Part shown: piece by piece, positions 10,027 through 19,348 of the stretch
How positions within the stretch are numbered: position 1 is the stretch's first letter
Layout: each line of letters opens with the position of its first letter
Origin: Alteromonas sp. M12
GTDB taxonomy: Bacteria > Pseudomonadota > Gammaproteobacteria > Enterobacterales > Alteromonadaceae
Assembly: GCF_037478005.1 (NCBI RefSeq)
Contig: NZ_CP144164.1
Coordinates: 496,001 to 560,000 of the forward strand
Direction: 5' to 3'
DNA length: 64,000 nucleotides
Program-made: the position numbers and the translations under genes
Notes under the pieces: model-generated
Databases searched by the model: none
What the model saw: only the letters and a program-made list of their open reading frames with translations
Told to the model about the DNA's origin: nothing

Positions 10027-10554
10027 TTATCCAGTGAAATTTGCATACTTTAGTAGTCTTGCACTAAACTTTACGGGAGAATCGGCATACTGCTCTTTAT
10101 TTATGTAAATCCTTATCTTGTCGTACTCTTCAATAAGGCTAAGCAATCCCCCGTTTTTAATAAAAGATATAGTTTCTCCAATAGTGACAATAGATAAGCT
10201 TGTTTGTTTCAAATCTTTGTATAAAGTTTTGGACTCGCTCGACTTATCGACAAATATATAGTTACAACCTTGTTCAATAGCAGTAGGTAGAGAGTCTACT
10301 TGTTGGAGCTGTATCTGTTTTTTATTATGATTCAGTAAATCTGATTCATTTAGCATTAAATAGTGTTTTTGAGACTCTTGCTCTATTAAACAAAACTTTA
10401 AACTCATGAAAGACTGTTGCCACTTCGAATAATTGACCACATGTAAAAAGAAGGTGGAACGAATTGACGTTGCGGACACTTCAAAATCATTGTTGTGCGC
10501 ATAAACAATAGTGCTCCATGTCACAGTGATGAAAATAATTATTCTCAAAATCAT
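10027..10554 (-). CDS. YfiR-family periplasmic regulatory protein
   Basis: Protein of 175 residues with an N-terminal signal peptide (about 1-19, ending VYA). The middle reads FFLHVVNYSKW, then CLIEQES and CNYIFVDKSSES, and the C-terminal part has GGLLSLIEEYDKIRIYINKEQ. This is the pattern of the YfiR/DUF4154 family. In Pseudomonas, YfiR is the periplasmic repressor of the diguanylate cyclase YfiN. Here the start lies 3 nt after the stop of a membrane histidine kinase with a similar periplasmic domain, so the likely partner is that kinase. Family assignment is fairly secure; the regulatory role is inferred. Confidence 0.75.
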   Translation of the reverse strand: MILRIIIFITVTWSTIVYAHNNDFEVSATSIRSTFFLHVVNYSKWQQSFMSLKFCLIEQESQKHYLMLNESDLLNHNKKQIQLQQVDSLPTAIEQGCNYIFVDKSSESKTLYKDLKQTSLSIVTIGETISFIKNGGLLSLIEEYDKIRIYINKEQYADSPVKFSARLLKYANFTG

Positions 10555-10557
10555 AAT

Positions 10558-12201
10558 TTAAGAACCCTTTGCCAAAGTTTTTGGGTCGATTATTCTCACC
10601 GGAAAAAGGATTGTAAATTCAACACCTTTATCTACTTCGCTGGTGATGGTGATAGAACCATTCAGTGCTTGGGTAATTAAGTTGTAGACCAAATGCATTC
10701 CCAAACCACTGCCGCCTTGTCCACGTTTAGTGGTCACAAATGGATCAAAAATCCGCTTCCTGAGTGGTTCTGGAATGCCTTTGCCATTATCCACATAGCG
10801 TATTTTTATTTTATTTTCTGAAACTAAATCAATATATATGTCGATTTTACCTTCATCCATAAATTCAAAGCCATGAATGATTGAGTTCATCACTAAATTC
10901 ATAATAATCTGATTAATTGGTCCGGCTTTGGTTTCAATATATAGGTCGTTTGGACAATGAACACTTATTACGTGTTTATATTTTTTGAGTTTAGGGCGCA
11001 TGGACATCAAAATCTCATCCAGTAATTGCGCAAAGGCAAAGACACGATTGCTTTCACTTGATTGATCAACAGCTACTTGTTTAAAGCTGGAGATAAGCTC
11101 TGCAGCTCGATTCAAATTGCGATAGATAATGCTCAGGTTTTCTTGTCCCTCAGAAATAAACTTCGAGAGCGTACTGGCTTTTAATGTTTTTGCTTCGAAT
11201 TCACTTTCAATATGATTAAGCCTATCTAGCATCATTGTTGAGGCTGTTACCCCGAGTCCAATCGGTGTGTTAACTTCATGTGCTACGCCTGCAACCATGT
11301 CCCCTAAAGAAGCCATTTTTTCGTTTTGGACCATTTGTCGTTGGAACTGATGCAGTTTTTCTAAGGTTTCAATTAGTTCTTGATTCGCTGCTTTTAAGGC
11401 TACAGTTCGCAGTTGCACCTTTTCCTCTAGACTGGCATGCAATTTTCGCTGTTCTTGTTCGGCAAAATCTCGTTCTTTTAGATAGTGCTGAGTACGATCT
11501 AGCATATCGTTAAATGCAGACCCAAGAATATCTAGCTCTTTGATGTTGGTACTCTCGGCTCGACCTTTGTAATCTCTTTGTCTGGAAATACGCTGAACTA
11601 AAGTGGCTAAATTAATTATTGGGTTTGCCAGTGTTTTTTGTAAACGTAGTGTCAGCAGGTAACAAATTATCAATATAATGAGTAACGCGGCGAAGTTGGT
11701 GACAATGGAACTGGAAATCAATTGGTTTAAAATATCTGCCGATACGCGCAAATACACGTAACCGATAATCTTATCGTCTAATTTAATTGGTTTAATAAAT
11801 TCGAATTTGTTATCTGTTTGAACTGGCGTTTTAAAGTCCTCAATGTGCTTCCACATTGGTGGCGTTCGAGCTTGGTCCGGACGGTTGTAACTGGTGAAAT
11901 AAGTGGGATTTTGCCCTTCAACTACTCTGTAAATATGCACAGCTTCAATGAATGTGGCAGCTTTTAATATTTGTAAATTTTCTTCCTCTATTAGATCATC
12001 ATCAAATTCTAAACTCGAGATTGCATTGTTACTGATAATTTCAGCATAAATGATAACCTGTTGAATGAGTTCATTTTTGTAATTAGTAATTTGATTGATT
12101 AATGAAATGCTAGAGGTAACAACAAGCGCCGATGTTGTGATGGCCATTACCACCCAAACAATCAGGGTTTTTAAAGATAAATTTTTTCCGCCTGTTAGCA
12201 T
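10558..12201 (-). CDS. Membrane histidine kinase with CHASE8-like sensor domain
   Basis: Sensor kinase of 547 residues. TM1 at about 11-35, a periplasmic domain at about 45-155 resembling CHASE8 (AEIISNNAISSLEFDDDLIEEENLQ), TM2 at about 161-184, HAMP at about 185-240, a coiled coil to about 290, then HisKA with H308 in GVAHEVNTPIG. The HATPase domain shows the N box, DNGKGIPEP and GGSGLGMHLV. It has no receiver or HPt domain, so it is not ArcB-like. CHASE8 is also the periplasmic domain of YfiN, which YfiR represses; the YfiR-like gene directly downstream fits that logic. The cognate regulator is unknown, although arcA is the next gene. Confidence 0.88.
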   Translation of the reverse strand: MLTGGKNLSLKTLIVWVVMAITTSALVVTSSISLINQITNYKNELIQQVIIYAEIISNNAISSLEFDDDLIEEENLQILKAATFIEAVHIYRVVEGQNPTYFTSYNRPDQARTPPMWKHIEDFKTPVQTDNKFEFIKPIKLDDKIIGYVYLRVSADILNQLISSSIVTNFAALLIILIICYLLTLRLQKTLANPIINLATLVQRISRQRDYKGRAESTNIKELDILGSAFNDMLDRTQHYLKERDFAEQEQRKLHASLEEKVQLRTVALKAANQELIETLEKLHQFQRQMVQNEKMASLGDMVAGVAHEVNTPIGLGVTASTMMLDRLNHIESEFEAKTLKASTLSKFISEGQENLSIIYRNLNRAAELISSFKQVAVDQSSESNRVFAFAQLLDEILMSMRPKLKKYKHVISVHCPNDLYIETKAGPINQIIMNLVMNSIIHGFEFMDEGKIDIYIDLVSENKIKIRYVDNGKGIPEPLRKRIFDPFVTTKRGQGGSGLGMHLVYNLITQALNGSITITSEVDKGVEFTILFPVRIIDPKTLAKGS

Positions 12202-12334
12202 ATAGTTAATCTGCTTCTTATGGTGGCAAGTCTGCTGCTAGGGATAATAGTGATATAAATTGTTTAAAAAGAAAACACTTAGGCTCATAAAAGTGGAAAG
12301 AATTATAGGCCAAGGGCTAAATATGTGTTTTTCA

Positions 12335-12688
12335 CTATTTTCGAATTATTTCAAGTAAGGTTTTTTCGTCAATATTCAATTTCACAGAGGCTCTGGTTAA
12401 AGACACTATCTGGTCTACCTTGCCGGCATCATCAGTAGCGGGTATGCGCAAAGAGTCAAAGTCGGCCATACAAATACACAAAATCTCCCCTTCTTTGATC
12501 GCAAACTGCGGTACATCAACAGGCGAGCGTTTGTACAAAATATTCGGGCAAACACTAGTGCGTTCAGGCAGTTGAATGCATTTTTCTGGCAAACTATCTT
12601 GTGCATTAACTGAATAGCTAATGCACCAGAGAAGCGACAGAGTCAGTAAAATACTGTTAAAACGACCTGAGGTAATAGTTGTTAGCAT
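12335..12688 (-). CDS. Small periplasmic protein of unknown function
   Basis: A protein of 117 residues with a clear signal peptide (about 1-29, ending SVNA). The mature part has four cysteines (C37, C47 and the CIC pair near 71-73), compatible with disulfides or metal binding. I do not recognise a family. Its start overlaps the end of glgA by 7 nt, so it is probably translated from the glgA mRNA. A role in glycogen metabolism cannot be inferred because the product is exported. Confidence 0.65.
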   Translation of the reverse strand: MLTTITSGRFNSILLTLSLLWCISYSVNAQDSLPEKCIQLPERTSVCPNILYKRSPVDVPQFAIKEGEILCICMADFDSLRIPATDDAGKVDQIVSLTRASVKLNIDEKTLLEIIRK

Positions 12689-14100
12689 GACTGATAAAGC
12701 GCTTCATATTCTAAGGCTGCTTGATGCCAAGTAAATCGAGTATTCATACCGCGTAATTTCATTTCATTAAAGCTATCTGGGTATTCGTAGTAATGCAACA
12801 GAGCTCGGTAAATACAACCAAGCAACGCCGAACTGTCTGGGTGTTCAAATACGAAGCCTGTGGCAATATCCGGCTGATGAATAACGTCAATAACAGTATC
12901 TTTCAATCCACCCACGGCTCGAACGATTGGCAAGGTTCCATATGCCAAACTATACATTTGATTCAAGCCGCAAGGCTCAAACAAAGAAGGCATTAGGAAG
13001 AAATCGCTGCCAGCTTCCAACAAGTGGGCCAATTCAACACTGAATGTCTCAATGAAAATAAATTTGTCTGGATGTATTTGGGCATGTCTATGCAGCACTT
13101 CACTTATTGAAGGGTCTCCTGTTCCAACAATCAAAAGTTGTACATTGTGTTGCAATAAATCTTCTAAAATTGGCAGTATATAACCAAAACCCTTTTGTTC
13201 GGTTAGACGACAAACCATACCAATTAATGGCACATTAGGTTTTTGTTCGAAGCCAGAGGTTTCCTGCAATTTTCGTTTACATTCGGTTTTCCCTGCTGGG
13301 TTATTTACGTCAAAATTCGCAGGAATGTACTTGTCGGTGGCTGGATCCCATTGACTGTAATCACATCCATTTAAAATACCTGACACATCTTTTCTTCGCG
13401 CAGTAAATTCATTGTAAAGCATGTGGCTACCTAAGGTAGTTAACAGCTCAACCGCATAATTTGGGCTTACCGTATTAATTTTATCGGCGTAGCGAATCCC
13501 AATTCTAAGAAAGTTTAATGCGTCTCCGTCGAGCTGGTTATGTAACTCAGAATGATTGCTTACATAAGGAATTTGATCGATACGATGAGTACCGTGAAAA
13601 GCGCCGTTGTGGATGGTTAGAATGCATTTGCTGTGTTCAAAAAAGCCGCTGTTGTCGGTCTTCAAAAAATACGGTGTTAAGGCAGTATGCCAATCGTTAC
13701 AGTGCACGATGTTAGGCTGGAAATCGATGGCTCGGCTAGTCGCTAAAGCAGCATCAGCAAAAAATGCGAAACGTTGCGCATTGTCGGCAAAAGCGTGATA
13801 GCCGTCAGTGTAAAAACCATCCCGATGAAAGTATTCGGGGAAGTCCACAGCAAAAACCGGTACATCTTGAATATGTAATTGACGGACGTTGAATGAATAG
13901 GTTTTGTTACCTGAAACAATACCTTGAGAAGCGACTATGGGCGCATCGAACTTATCTGCTAATAGCTTGTAATAGGGCATCACTATGATGACATCATGAC
14001 CTAGTTTTTTTAGCTCGATTGGCAATGCTTTAGCCACGTCGGCCAAACCACCTGTTTTAGCTAAGTCTTCTACTTCGGATACTACAAAAAGAATCTTCAA
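12682..14100 (-). CDS. glgA: Glycogen synthase (ADP-glucose type)
   Basis: GT5-family glycogen/starch synthase of 472 residues, elongating alpha-1,4-glucan from ADP-glucose. The N-terminal ADP-glucose-binding signature KTGGLADVAKALP lies at about 16-28. The C-terminal half has GMVCRLTEQKGFGY and the catalytic region FFLMPSLFEPCGLNQMYSLAYGTLPIVRAVGGL. Other glg genes (glgC, glgB, glgP) are not in the window, so this copy stands apart from a glycogen operon. A small exported protein overlaps its 3' end. Confidence 0.95.
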   Translation of the reverse strand: MKILFVVSEVEDLAKTGGLADVAKALPIELKKLGHDVIIVMPYYKLLADKFDAPIVASQGIVSGNKTYSFNVRQLHIQDVPVFAVDFPEYFHRDGFYTDGYHAFADNAQRFAFFADAALATSRAIDFQPNIVHCNDWHTALTPYFLKTDNSGFFEHSKCILTIHNGAFHGTHRIDQIPYVSNHSELHNQLDGDALNFLRIGIRYADKINTVSPNYAVELLTTLGSHMLYNEFTARRKDVSGILNGCDYSQWDPATDKYIPANFDVNNPAGKTECKRKLQETSGFEQKPNVPLIGMVCRLTEQKGFGYILPILEDLLQHNVQLLIVGTGDPSISEVLHRHAQIHPDKFIFIETFSVELAHLLEAGSDFFLMPSLFEPCGLNQMYSLAYGTLPIVRAVGGLKDTVIDVIHQPDIATGFVFEHPDSSALLGCIYRALLHYYEYPDSFNEMKLRGMNTRFTWHQAALEYEALYQSC

Positions 14101-14257
14101 TATTTATCTCTCCAATTCATAAACTTGAGAATAAAGTAACTATTACTTTAAACTGAGTAGCAGGTTACATGACGACCTGAGTGTCTAGCAAGTGGCACCC
14201 AAGAGTAGGTGACCAACTCAGTTACTTAGATAAATGGGTTATATAAATAACTGTATT

Positions 14258-15301
14258 CTATTTTTGCGCTCTGTAAAGGTTAAATTTAGAAGTTTGTGCC
14301 ACTGTTGAGACCATTGGCAACGAACCTTTAATTATATCTGGATAGGGTAAAAAGCGATTAGCTACCAACATTAATGTGCCTTTTGGAAGTAACGCGAACT
14401 TCACTTCTTTGATAAATTTGTCGGTTACACTATAGTCAGTTTTAATCCCAGTATGAAACGGAGGATTGGTTAATACTGTGTTGAATTTGTGGCTAATTTC
14501 AGCCAATCCATTTGAAGCAATAACATTAGCTTTGAGATTATTGGCCGACAAACTTAGTTCGCTACAGTAAGTTGCTAAAGCGCTTACATCACATAGTGTC
14601 AGCGTAATCTCAGGATTGATTTTTGCTGCAAAACAACCAATGACCCCCGAACCAGATGCAAAATCTAGTACTTTTCCTGTTAGCTTTTCAGGTAGGTTTT
14701 CAATCAAAAGTTGGCTAGCAGGATCGAGTGCACCTGTATTAAAAATCCCAGGTAAAAAGGCAATTTTGCATACTACGTCATTTACCTGAATATCTTTGTA
14801 TTGAACAAATTTGGTGATGTCAAAACTGTGTTTTTCTTCAATGTAAGCGCAATATAAACTGCAATGGCGAGCCGAATCGATTTTGTTTATTCGTTGGGAA
14901 ACTTTAGCAAACAATTTATCAGCACTCTTGATGCCGGATTTATTTTCCCCAACCAAAAAGATATTTCCAGATGGTTTGACGCATGCAGCCATATTGGCAA
15001 TTAACAGGGCGGCGTGCTCTTTCGACTTAGGCATGTAAATCACAGCCCCGTCAAACAACTCACTGTTTGGCTTTTCGGGGTTTTGATTATGGTTTAGCGC
15101 AACAGGATAATGTGCAGAAAATAAATGTTTATTATTTTTCGGACATTGTTGAAATACGTCATAAAATTGATGGAAACCAAAAATATTTGGATTATCTAAT
15201 GCTGAGAAAATGTCTGCTTCAGGAGGGTTAACAAACAGCCACCTACCTTCTGCAAATTGCTCTTTATTACGCACAAGCACTTGGCTTGTGGTAGATAACA
15301 T
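14258..15301 (-). CDS. rsmC: RsmC, 16S rRNA m2G1207 methyltransferase
   Basis: SAM-dependent methyltransferase that methylates G1207 of 16S rRNA. The C-terminal half carries motif I GKVLDFASGSGVIGCFA and the catalytic NPPFHTG. The N-terminal half is the degenerate second methyltransferase domain with IFLVGENKSGIKSADKL. I choose ATG at 15301 (347 residues), which overlaps the trmB stop as TAATG and has GAGGGTGA upstream. A longer in-frame reading from 15331 would lie inside trmB and has no homology to the family N-terminus. Confidence 0.92.
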   Translation of the reverse strand: MLSTTSQVLVRNKEQFAEGRWLFVNPPEADIFSALDNPNIFGFHQFYDVFQQCPKNNKHLFSAHYPVALNHNQNPEKPNSELFDGAVIYMPKSKEHAALLIANMAACVKPSGNIFLVGENKSGIKSADKLFAKVSQRINKIDSARHCSLYCAYIEEKHSFDITKFVQYKDIQVNDVVCKIAFLPGIFNTGALDPASQLLIENLPEKLTGKVLDFASGSGVIGCFAAKINPEITLTLCDVSALATYCSELSLSANNLKANVIASNGLAEISHKFNTVLTNPPFHTGIKTDYSVTDKFIKEVKFALLPKGTLMLVANRFLPYPDIIKGSLPMVSTVAQTSKFNLYRAQK

Positions 15302-16020
15302 TAGTTCACCCTCGCAAACATCAGATCCCAAACGCCGTGTCCTAGGCGATGGCCACGCTGCTCAAACTTTGTCAGTGGTCGGTTATCTGGTCGTGGGACA
15401 TAATCTTGGCTTTCCGATAAGTTTTTGAAGCCTTCTGCTGATTGCATCACTTCAAGCATGTGCTCTGCATAATTCTCCCAATCGGTTGCCATGTGGAACA
15501 CACCATCTATTTTCAATTTAGAACGAAGTTTCTGAACAAAATCAGGCTGAATGATGCGACGCTTGTGATGACGTTTTTTGTGCCATGGATCAGGGAAAAA
15601 CAACTGTAGGCGGTCGATACTTTCATCGGCAATACAATCTGCCAATACTTCTACTGCATCATGCTCGTAAACACGTAAATTAGTTACGTTTTGTTCGTGG
15701 GCATCAGCCATACATGTACCTACACCTGGTCTGTGCACCTCAATTCCAATAAAATCTTTGTCTGGTTCATTGGCAGCCATTTCAACCAAGGATTTACCCA
15801 TACCAAAACCAATTTCCAAAACAACCGGAGCAGAGCGTCCAAATACTTGTGTAAAGTCCAATTTTCCGTCTGCATGGAGTAACCCCATTGTTGGCCAAAA
15901 CTCTTCAAGGGCTTTAGCTTGGCCCTTAGTCAAACGACCTTCTCGCTTAACAAAGCTACGTACTTTTTGAACGTATACGCCTGCTGCTTCGGCTTCTTCT
16001 TGAGTTTTAAACTGGCTCAT
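15301..16020 (-). CDS. trmB: TrmB, tRNA (m7G46) methyltransferase
   Basis: Methyltransferase making m7G46 in tRNA variable loops; 239 residues, the same as E. coli. SAM-binding motif [15 protein letters not shown] and the family signature [16 protein letters not shown] are intact, and the end [19 protein letters not shown] is typical. The gene is upstream of and overlapping rsmC, suggesting a two-gene RNA-methylation operon. The usual neighbour mutY lies nearby in divergent orientation. Confidence 0.96.
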   Translation of the reverse strand: MSQFKTQEEAEAAGVYVQKVRSFVKREGRLTKGQAKALEEFWPTMGLLHADGKLDFTQVFGRSAPVVLEIGFGMGKSLVEMAANEPDKDFIGIEVHRPGVGTCMADAHEQNVTNLRVYEHDAVEVLADCIADESIDRLQLFFPDPWHKKRHHKRRIIQPDFVQKLRSKLKIDGVFHMATDWENYAEHMLEVMQSAEGFKNLSESQDYVPRPDNRPLTKFEQRGHRLGHGVWDLMFARVN

Positions 16021-16149
16021 GCAAATGTTGTCTCTTATCTAAAAATTGTTTTTCTAAAATGGGGCGGCATTTTACCTCAGAATGAATACCTGCACTAGCG
16101 CAAACCTAGCATTTAGCCATGCCGTGGTGATTTAATGGGGGAAGCCAAG

Positions 16150-16860
16150 CTAGAATAATAACTTGTGCAAGTGTTTCGCGATTAAATCAGGTTCAGCCAA
16201 TAGCATCATGTGTCCAGTGCCATTGATGAGATTAAAATCTGCATTGGCTAATGAATTGGCAAAATCTTCAATTGCTTGAGCAGGCGCTACTTGGTCCAAT
16301 TCTGCTGCTATAAAATGAATCGGAAAGGTACTTGTTTTCAGTTTCGGCGATAGGTCAGGCCTTGGCGTCGTTGATTGAACGTGTGCTTTCAATACGCTAG
16401 GGCCAAGATCACTTTCCATGTCTTTTACTATCTCAACTAAATCTGCGTTTCTCATTTCAGTTTGAGTGAAAAAGTGTGCAAGTCTGGCTTGGTTCATGGT
16501 TACCGATTTTTTGTCATCTATCATTTTTATCAGCATTTTACGCTGCTGAACTTCTTGTGCGCTGAGGCCGTCAGGACAGTAACCAATTAAGGTTAAAGAG
16601 GCTACCTTATCTGGGAATTGCAAGGCGGTTAAAGCCGCAATATAGCCGCCCATGGAAAAGCCGACTAAATGAACCTTTTGCTCAAAGCTGTTTATACGGT
16701 CACTGCTCAATGCCTGCATTTGTTCTAATGTATCGGCCCACTGCAAAGGCACATAACTACGTTGGGCAAGATTCAGTTTTTTCCATAAAGGGATCCAAAT
16801 ACGCTCATCACACAAAGTTCCAGGAAAAAAAATAGTAGGGGTGGTTATTTCTAGCATCAT
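16150..16860 (-). CDS. Alpha/beta-hydrolase
   Basis: Alpha/beta-hydrolase-fold enzyme of 236 residues. The nucleophile elbow GFSMGGY supplies Ser, ELDQVAP the likely acid, and GTGHMMLL the His. An oxyanion region FFPGTLCDERIW follows the first strand. The TLCDERIW and VQLQ-style context occurs in small esterase/lactonase-like proteins of Alteromonadales; the substrate cannot be read from the sequence. It is divergent from mutY, with 77 nt between the starts. Confidence 0.82.
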   Translation of the reverse strand: MMLEITTPTIFFPGTLCDERIWIPLWKKLNLAQRSYVPLQWADTLEQMQALSSDRINSFEQKVHLVGFSMGGYIAALTALQFPDKVASLTLIGYCPDGLSAQEVQQRKMLIKMIDDKKSVTMNQARLAHFFTQTEMRNADLVEIVKDMESDLGPSVLKAHVQSTTPRPDLSPKLKTSTFPIHFIAAELDQVAPAQAIEDFANSLANADFNLINGTGHMMLLAEPDLIAKHLHKLLF

Positions 16861-16937
16861 TAATCTATTTCAATAAAATTCTAGTATGATCATAACAAAC
16901 CCGATGCGTTAAAACCGCAAAATCAATTCAAGGTATT

Positions 16938-17999
16938 ATGCAAAGTCCAACTACTGACTCGACGTTTAGTCAAAAATTACTGAACTGGTACCATCAAAAT
17001 GGTAGAAAAGATCTGCCGTGGCAGCAGCAGAAGACCCCCTATCGAGTTTGGGTGTCAGAAATCATGTTGCAGCAAACTCAGGTTAAAACCGTGATTCCTT
17101 TTTATCAGCGCTTTATGCAACGCTTCCCCGATGTGATTGCTTTAGCCAACGCGCCTATTGATGATGTGCTGCATCTTTGGACTGGATTAGGATATTACGC
17201 TAGAGCCAGAAACCTGCATAAAGCAGCGCAAACAGTACGTGACCTTCACGCCGGCGTATTTCCTGAGACACTCGAGGGAATGGTAGCGTTATCGGGTATC
17301 GGACGTTCCACTGCCGGTGCTGTATTGTCCATCGCCAATGGCAAACATGTGAGTATTTTAGATGGCAACGTTAAGCGTGTTCTTACCCGTTATTTTGGAA
17401 TCCATGGGTGGCCAGGGAGCAAGGCCATTGAACAACAATTATGGGAGTACGCTGATGACCTTACCCCAGCCAAAGATACAGGATTGTATACACAAGCTAT
17501 TATGGATTTAGGTGCGACTCTATGTACACGGTCTAAACCTAATTGTGATGCTTGCCCTGTGCAAACCACTTGTTTGGCGTTTGCCCAAGGTACACAAGCT
17601 GAACTGCCCACTAAAAAGCCTAAAAAAACCACTCCAGTGCGAACCACGGTAATGTTGCTACCTGTTTGGCGAGATCAAGTACTTGTGTATAAACGACCAA
17701 GTTCAGGTATTTGGGGAGGCCTATTTGGTTTATATGAAGCTGACACTTTGCAAGACGCCGAATCCAAAGCACAAAGTTTAGCCTTAGGTGATATCCAAAT
17801 TGAACAACTCGCTCAATTCCGACACACTTTTAGCCACTTCCATCTAGACATCAAACCGCTATTGATGCACCTCAAAAAACCACCCACTTTGAGAGTCGAA
17901 GAACAAGAAACCCTTTGGTATGATTTAAATTCACCGCCAAAAGTGGGATTAGCAGCGCCAACCATTAAACTTTTTAGTACACTACGCAAAAATCTTTAA
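16938..17999 (+). CDS. mutY: MutY, A/G-specific adenine glycosylase
   Basis: Base-excision repair glycosylase removing A paired with 8-oxoG; 353 residues (E. coli 350). Visible are the catalytic Glu in [10 protein letters not shown], the helix-hairpin-helix [14 protein letters not shown], the catalytic Asp in ILDGNVKRV and the 4Fe-4S cysteines with spacing C-x6-C-x2-C-x5-C in [17 protein letters not shown]. The C-terminal NUDIX-like 8-oxoG recognition domain is complete. It is followed 24 nt later by yggX, the usual mutY-yggX pair. Confidence 0.97.
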   Translation: MQSPTTDSTFSQKLLNWYHQNGRKDLPWQQQKTPYRVWVSEIMLQQTQVKTVIPFYQRFMQRFPDVIALANAPIDDVLHLWTGLGYYARARNLHKAAQTVRDLHAGVFPETLEGMVALSGIGRSTAGAVLSIANGKHVSILDGNVKRVLTRYFGIHGWPGSKAIEQQLWEYADDLTPAKDTGLYTQAIMDLGATLCTRSKPNCDACPVQTTCLAFAQGTQAELPTKKPKKTTPVRTTVMLLPVWRDQVLVYKRPSSGIWGGLFGLYEADTLQDAESKAQSLALGDIQIEQLAQFRHTFSHFHLDIKPLLMHLKKPPTLRVEEQETLWYDLNSPPKVGLAAPTIKLFSTLRKNL

Positions 18000-18023
18000 T
18001 AGAACATTTGGGATACATTGATT

Positions 18024-18296
18024 ATGAGCAGAACGGTTTTTTGTCAAAAACTACAAAAAGATGCCGATGGACTGGACTTTCAACTATATCCGGGGGAATT
18101 AGGCAAAAAGATTTATGACAATATTTGCAAAGAAGCTTGGGCAGACTGGCAAAAGAAACAAACCATGCTGATTAATGAAAATAAACTCAATATGATGCAA
18201 CCCGAAGCGAGAAAGTTTTTAGAAGAGCAAATGGTTGGGTATTTGTTCGAAGGAAAAGAGCCAGATATCGAAGGGTACGTTCCACCTTCTGCGTAA
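18024..18296 (+). CDS. yggX: YggX, Fe(II)-trafficking/oxidative protection protein
   Basis: Small cytoplasmic protein that protects Fe-S enzymes from oxidative damage. The conserved N-terminus [16 protein letters not shown] with its Cys, and the segment [21 protein letters not shown], identify it. The ATG at 18024 gives 90 residues and the family N-terminus; the in-frame TTG two codons earlier is not needed. It is co-directional with and close to mutY. Confidence 0.96.
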   Translation: MSRTVFCQKLQKDADGLDFQLYPGELGKKIYDNICKEAWADWQKKQTMLINENKLNMMQPEARKFLEEQMVGYLFEGKEPDIEGYVPPSA

Positions 18297-18384
18297 AGTA
18301 ACCTAAAATAATGCTTAAATAGAAGTCGATTTGCTGGGTTTTCGAACAAACAGCGCTTAAAACTAAAAATTTATTAAAAATCGG

Positions 18385-18413
18385 TTGACTTGATAGCCAA
18401 GAATCCGTTTAAT
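18385..18413 (+). promoter_or_regulatory. Predicted sigma-70 promoter of tRNA-Phe
   Basis: TTGACT (18385-18390), a 17-nt spacer and TTTAAT (18408-18413) precede a GC-rich stretch CGCACCCACGGCG, the kind of discriminator common at stable-RNA promoters. The tRNA begins about 60 nt downstream. Confidence 0.6.
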
Positions 18414-18472
18414 ACGCACCCACGGCGCTACCAAGTATACTTTTTAGTGTTGTGATTTGACGAAAAGTCAGT

Positions 18473-18548
18473 GCCTCGATAGCTCAGTTGGTAGAGCAGC
18501 GGATTGAAAATCCGCGTGTCCCTGGTTCGATCCCGGGTCGAGGCACCA
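18473..18548 (+). tRNA. tRNA-Phe (anticodon GAA)
   Basis: A 76-nt cloverleaf: acceptor GCCTCGA pairs with TCGAGGC, discriminator A and an encoded CCA at 18546-18548. The D-arm is GCTCAGTTGGTAGAGC, the anticodon loop ATTGAAAAT reads GAA, and the T-arm is CCTGG-TTCGATC-CCGGG. The last 22 nt (TCGATCCCGGGTCGAGGCAC plus CA) recur several times downstream. Confidence 0.97.
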
Positions 18549-18560
18549 TTTATTCCAAGA

Positions 18561-18587
18561 GCCCTGCATGAAAATGCGGGGCTTTTT
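18561..18587 (+). terminator. First terminator after tRNA-Phe (type A)
   Basis: GCCCTGCAT-GAAA-ATGCGGGGC followed by TTTTT. The same type recurs at 18803-18829 and 19045-19071. Confidence 0.85.
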
Positions 18588-18680
18588 CGTTTTAGGTTGA
18601 AATCGAACCAGTGCCACGGGTCGTGTCCCGCTGCTGCGCGTGCGTCTCGATCCCGGGTCGAGGCACCATTTATTCCAAGA

Positions 18681-18709
18681 GCCCTGAACAGAAATGTTCG
18701 GGGCTTTTT
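18681..18709 (+). terminator. Second terminator in tRNA-Phe array (type B)
   Basis: GCCCTGAAC-AGAAAT-GTTCGGGGC followed by TTTTT; a second copy is at 18923-18951. The core CTGAACAGAAATGTTCGGG recurs with one change in the terminator at 21980-22014. Confidence 0.85.
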
Positions 18710-19348
18710 CGTTTTAGGTTGAAATCGAACCAGCGCCGCGGCTCGTGTCCCGCTGCTGCGCGTGCGTCTCGATCCCGGGTCGAGGCACCATTTATTCCAA
18801 GAGCCCTGCATGAAAATGCGGGGCTTTTTCGTTTTAGGTTGAAATCGAACCAGTGCCACGGGTCGTGTCCCGCTGCTGCGCGTGCGTCTCGATCCCGGGT
18901 CGAGGCACCATTTATTCCAAGAGCCCTGAACAGAAATGTTCGGGGCTTTTTCGTTTTAGGTTGAAATCGAACCAGCGCCGCGGCTCGTGTCCCGCTGCTG
19001 CGCGTGCGTCTCGATCCCGGGTCGAGGCACCATTTATTCCAAGAGCCCTGCATGAAAATGCGGGGCTTTTTCGTTTTAGGTTGAAATGAACCAGTGCCAC
19101 GGGTCGTGTCCCGCTGCTGCGCGTGCGTCTCGATCCCGGGTCATCAAAGATAGAACATGACAAGCTAGCAAGCTGAGTAACGGTGGAGATTGTTGTTGTG
19201 TTTATCAATCTGCTTATTAAGTGCGGATGAGCCGCTTTATCAGCTAATCAATGTGAGTAACTTGTTGTTTTATAGAAGCCTACGGGGACTGCGGCTTTTT
19301 AAATTATGCGTGCTGACCCCGTTAACAATGATTACCCTCTTTTATGTT

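Larger units (their letters stand above)
18549..19142 (+). repeat. Tandem array of tRNA-Phe tail plus terminator units
   Basis: Units of 120 and 122 bp alternate. Full copies of the tRNA 3' tail end in CCA at 18668, 18790, 18910 and 19032; a truncated copy stops at about 19142 in ATCCCGGGTCA. Each unit consists of the tRNA tail (22 nt identical to the real tRNA), TTTATTCCAAGA, a terminator hairpin, TTTTAGGTTGAAAT and a GC-rich segment GTCCCGCTGCTGCGCGTGCG. Hairpin type A (GCCCTGCAT) and type B (GCCCTGAAC) alternate A-B-A-B-A, giving a 242-bp higher-order repeat. The layout recalls the E. coli tyrT locus, whose repeats each carry the last 19 bp of tRNA-Tyr and give rise to rtT RNA. Open frames across the array are by-products of the repeats. 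Confidence 0.9.

Noticed and set aside
18504..19208. Overlapping Arg-rich open frames on both strands in the tRNA-Phe array
   Set aside because: They arise because the repeat unit lacks stops in several frames; the segments repeat the same peptide from array DNA, with no ribosome-binding site. E. coli tyrT has a debated similar case, so expression is not impossible but not supported here.
18473..19348. Genomic island integrated at tRNA-Phe
   Set aside because: tRNA 3' ends are usual integration sites and the tail is repeated, but no integrase or foreign gene lies between the copies.
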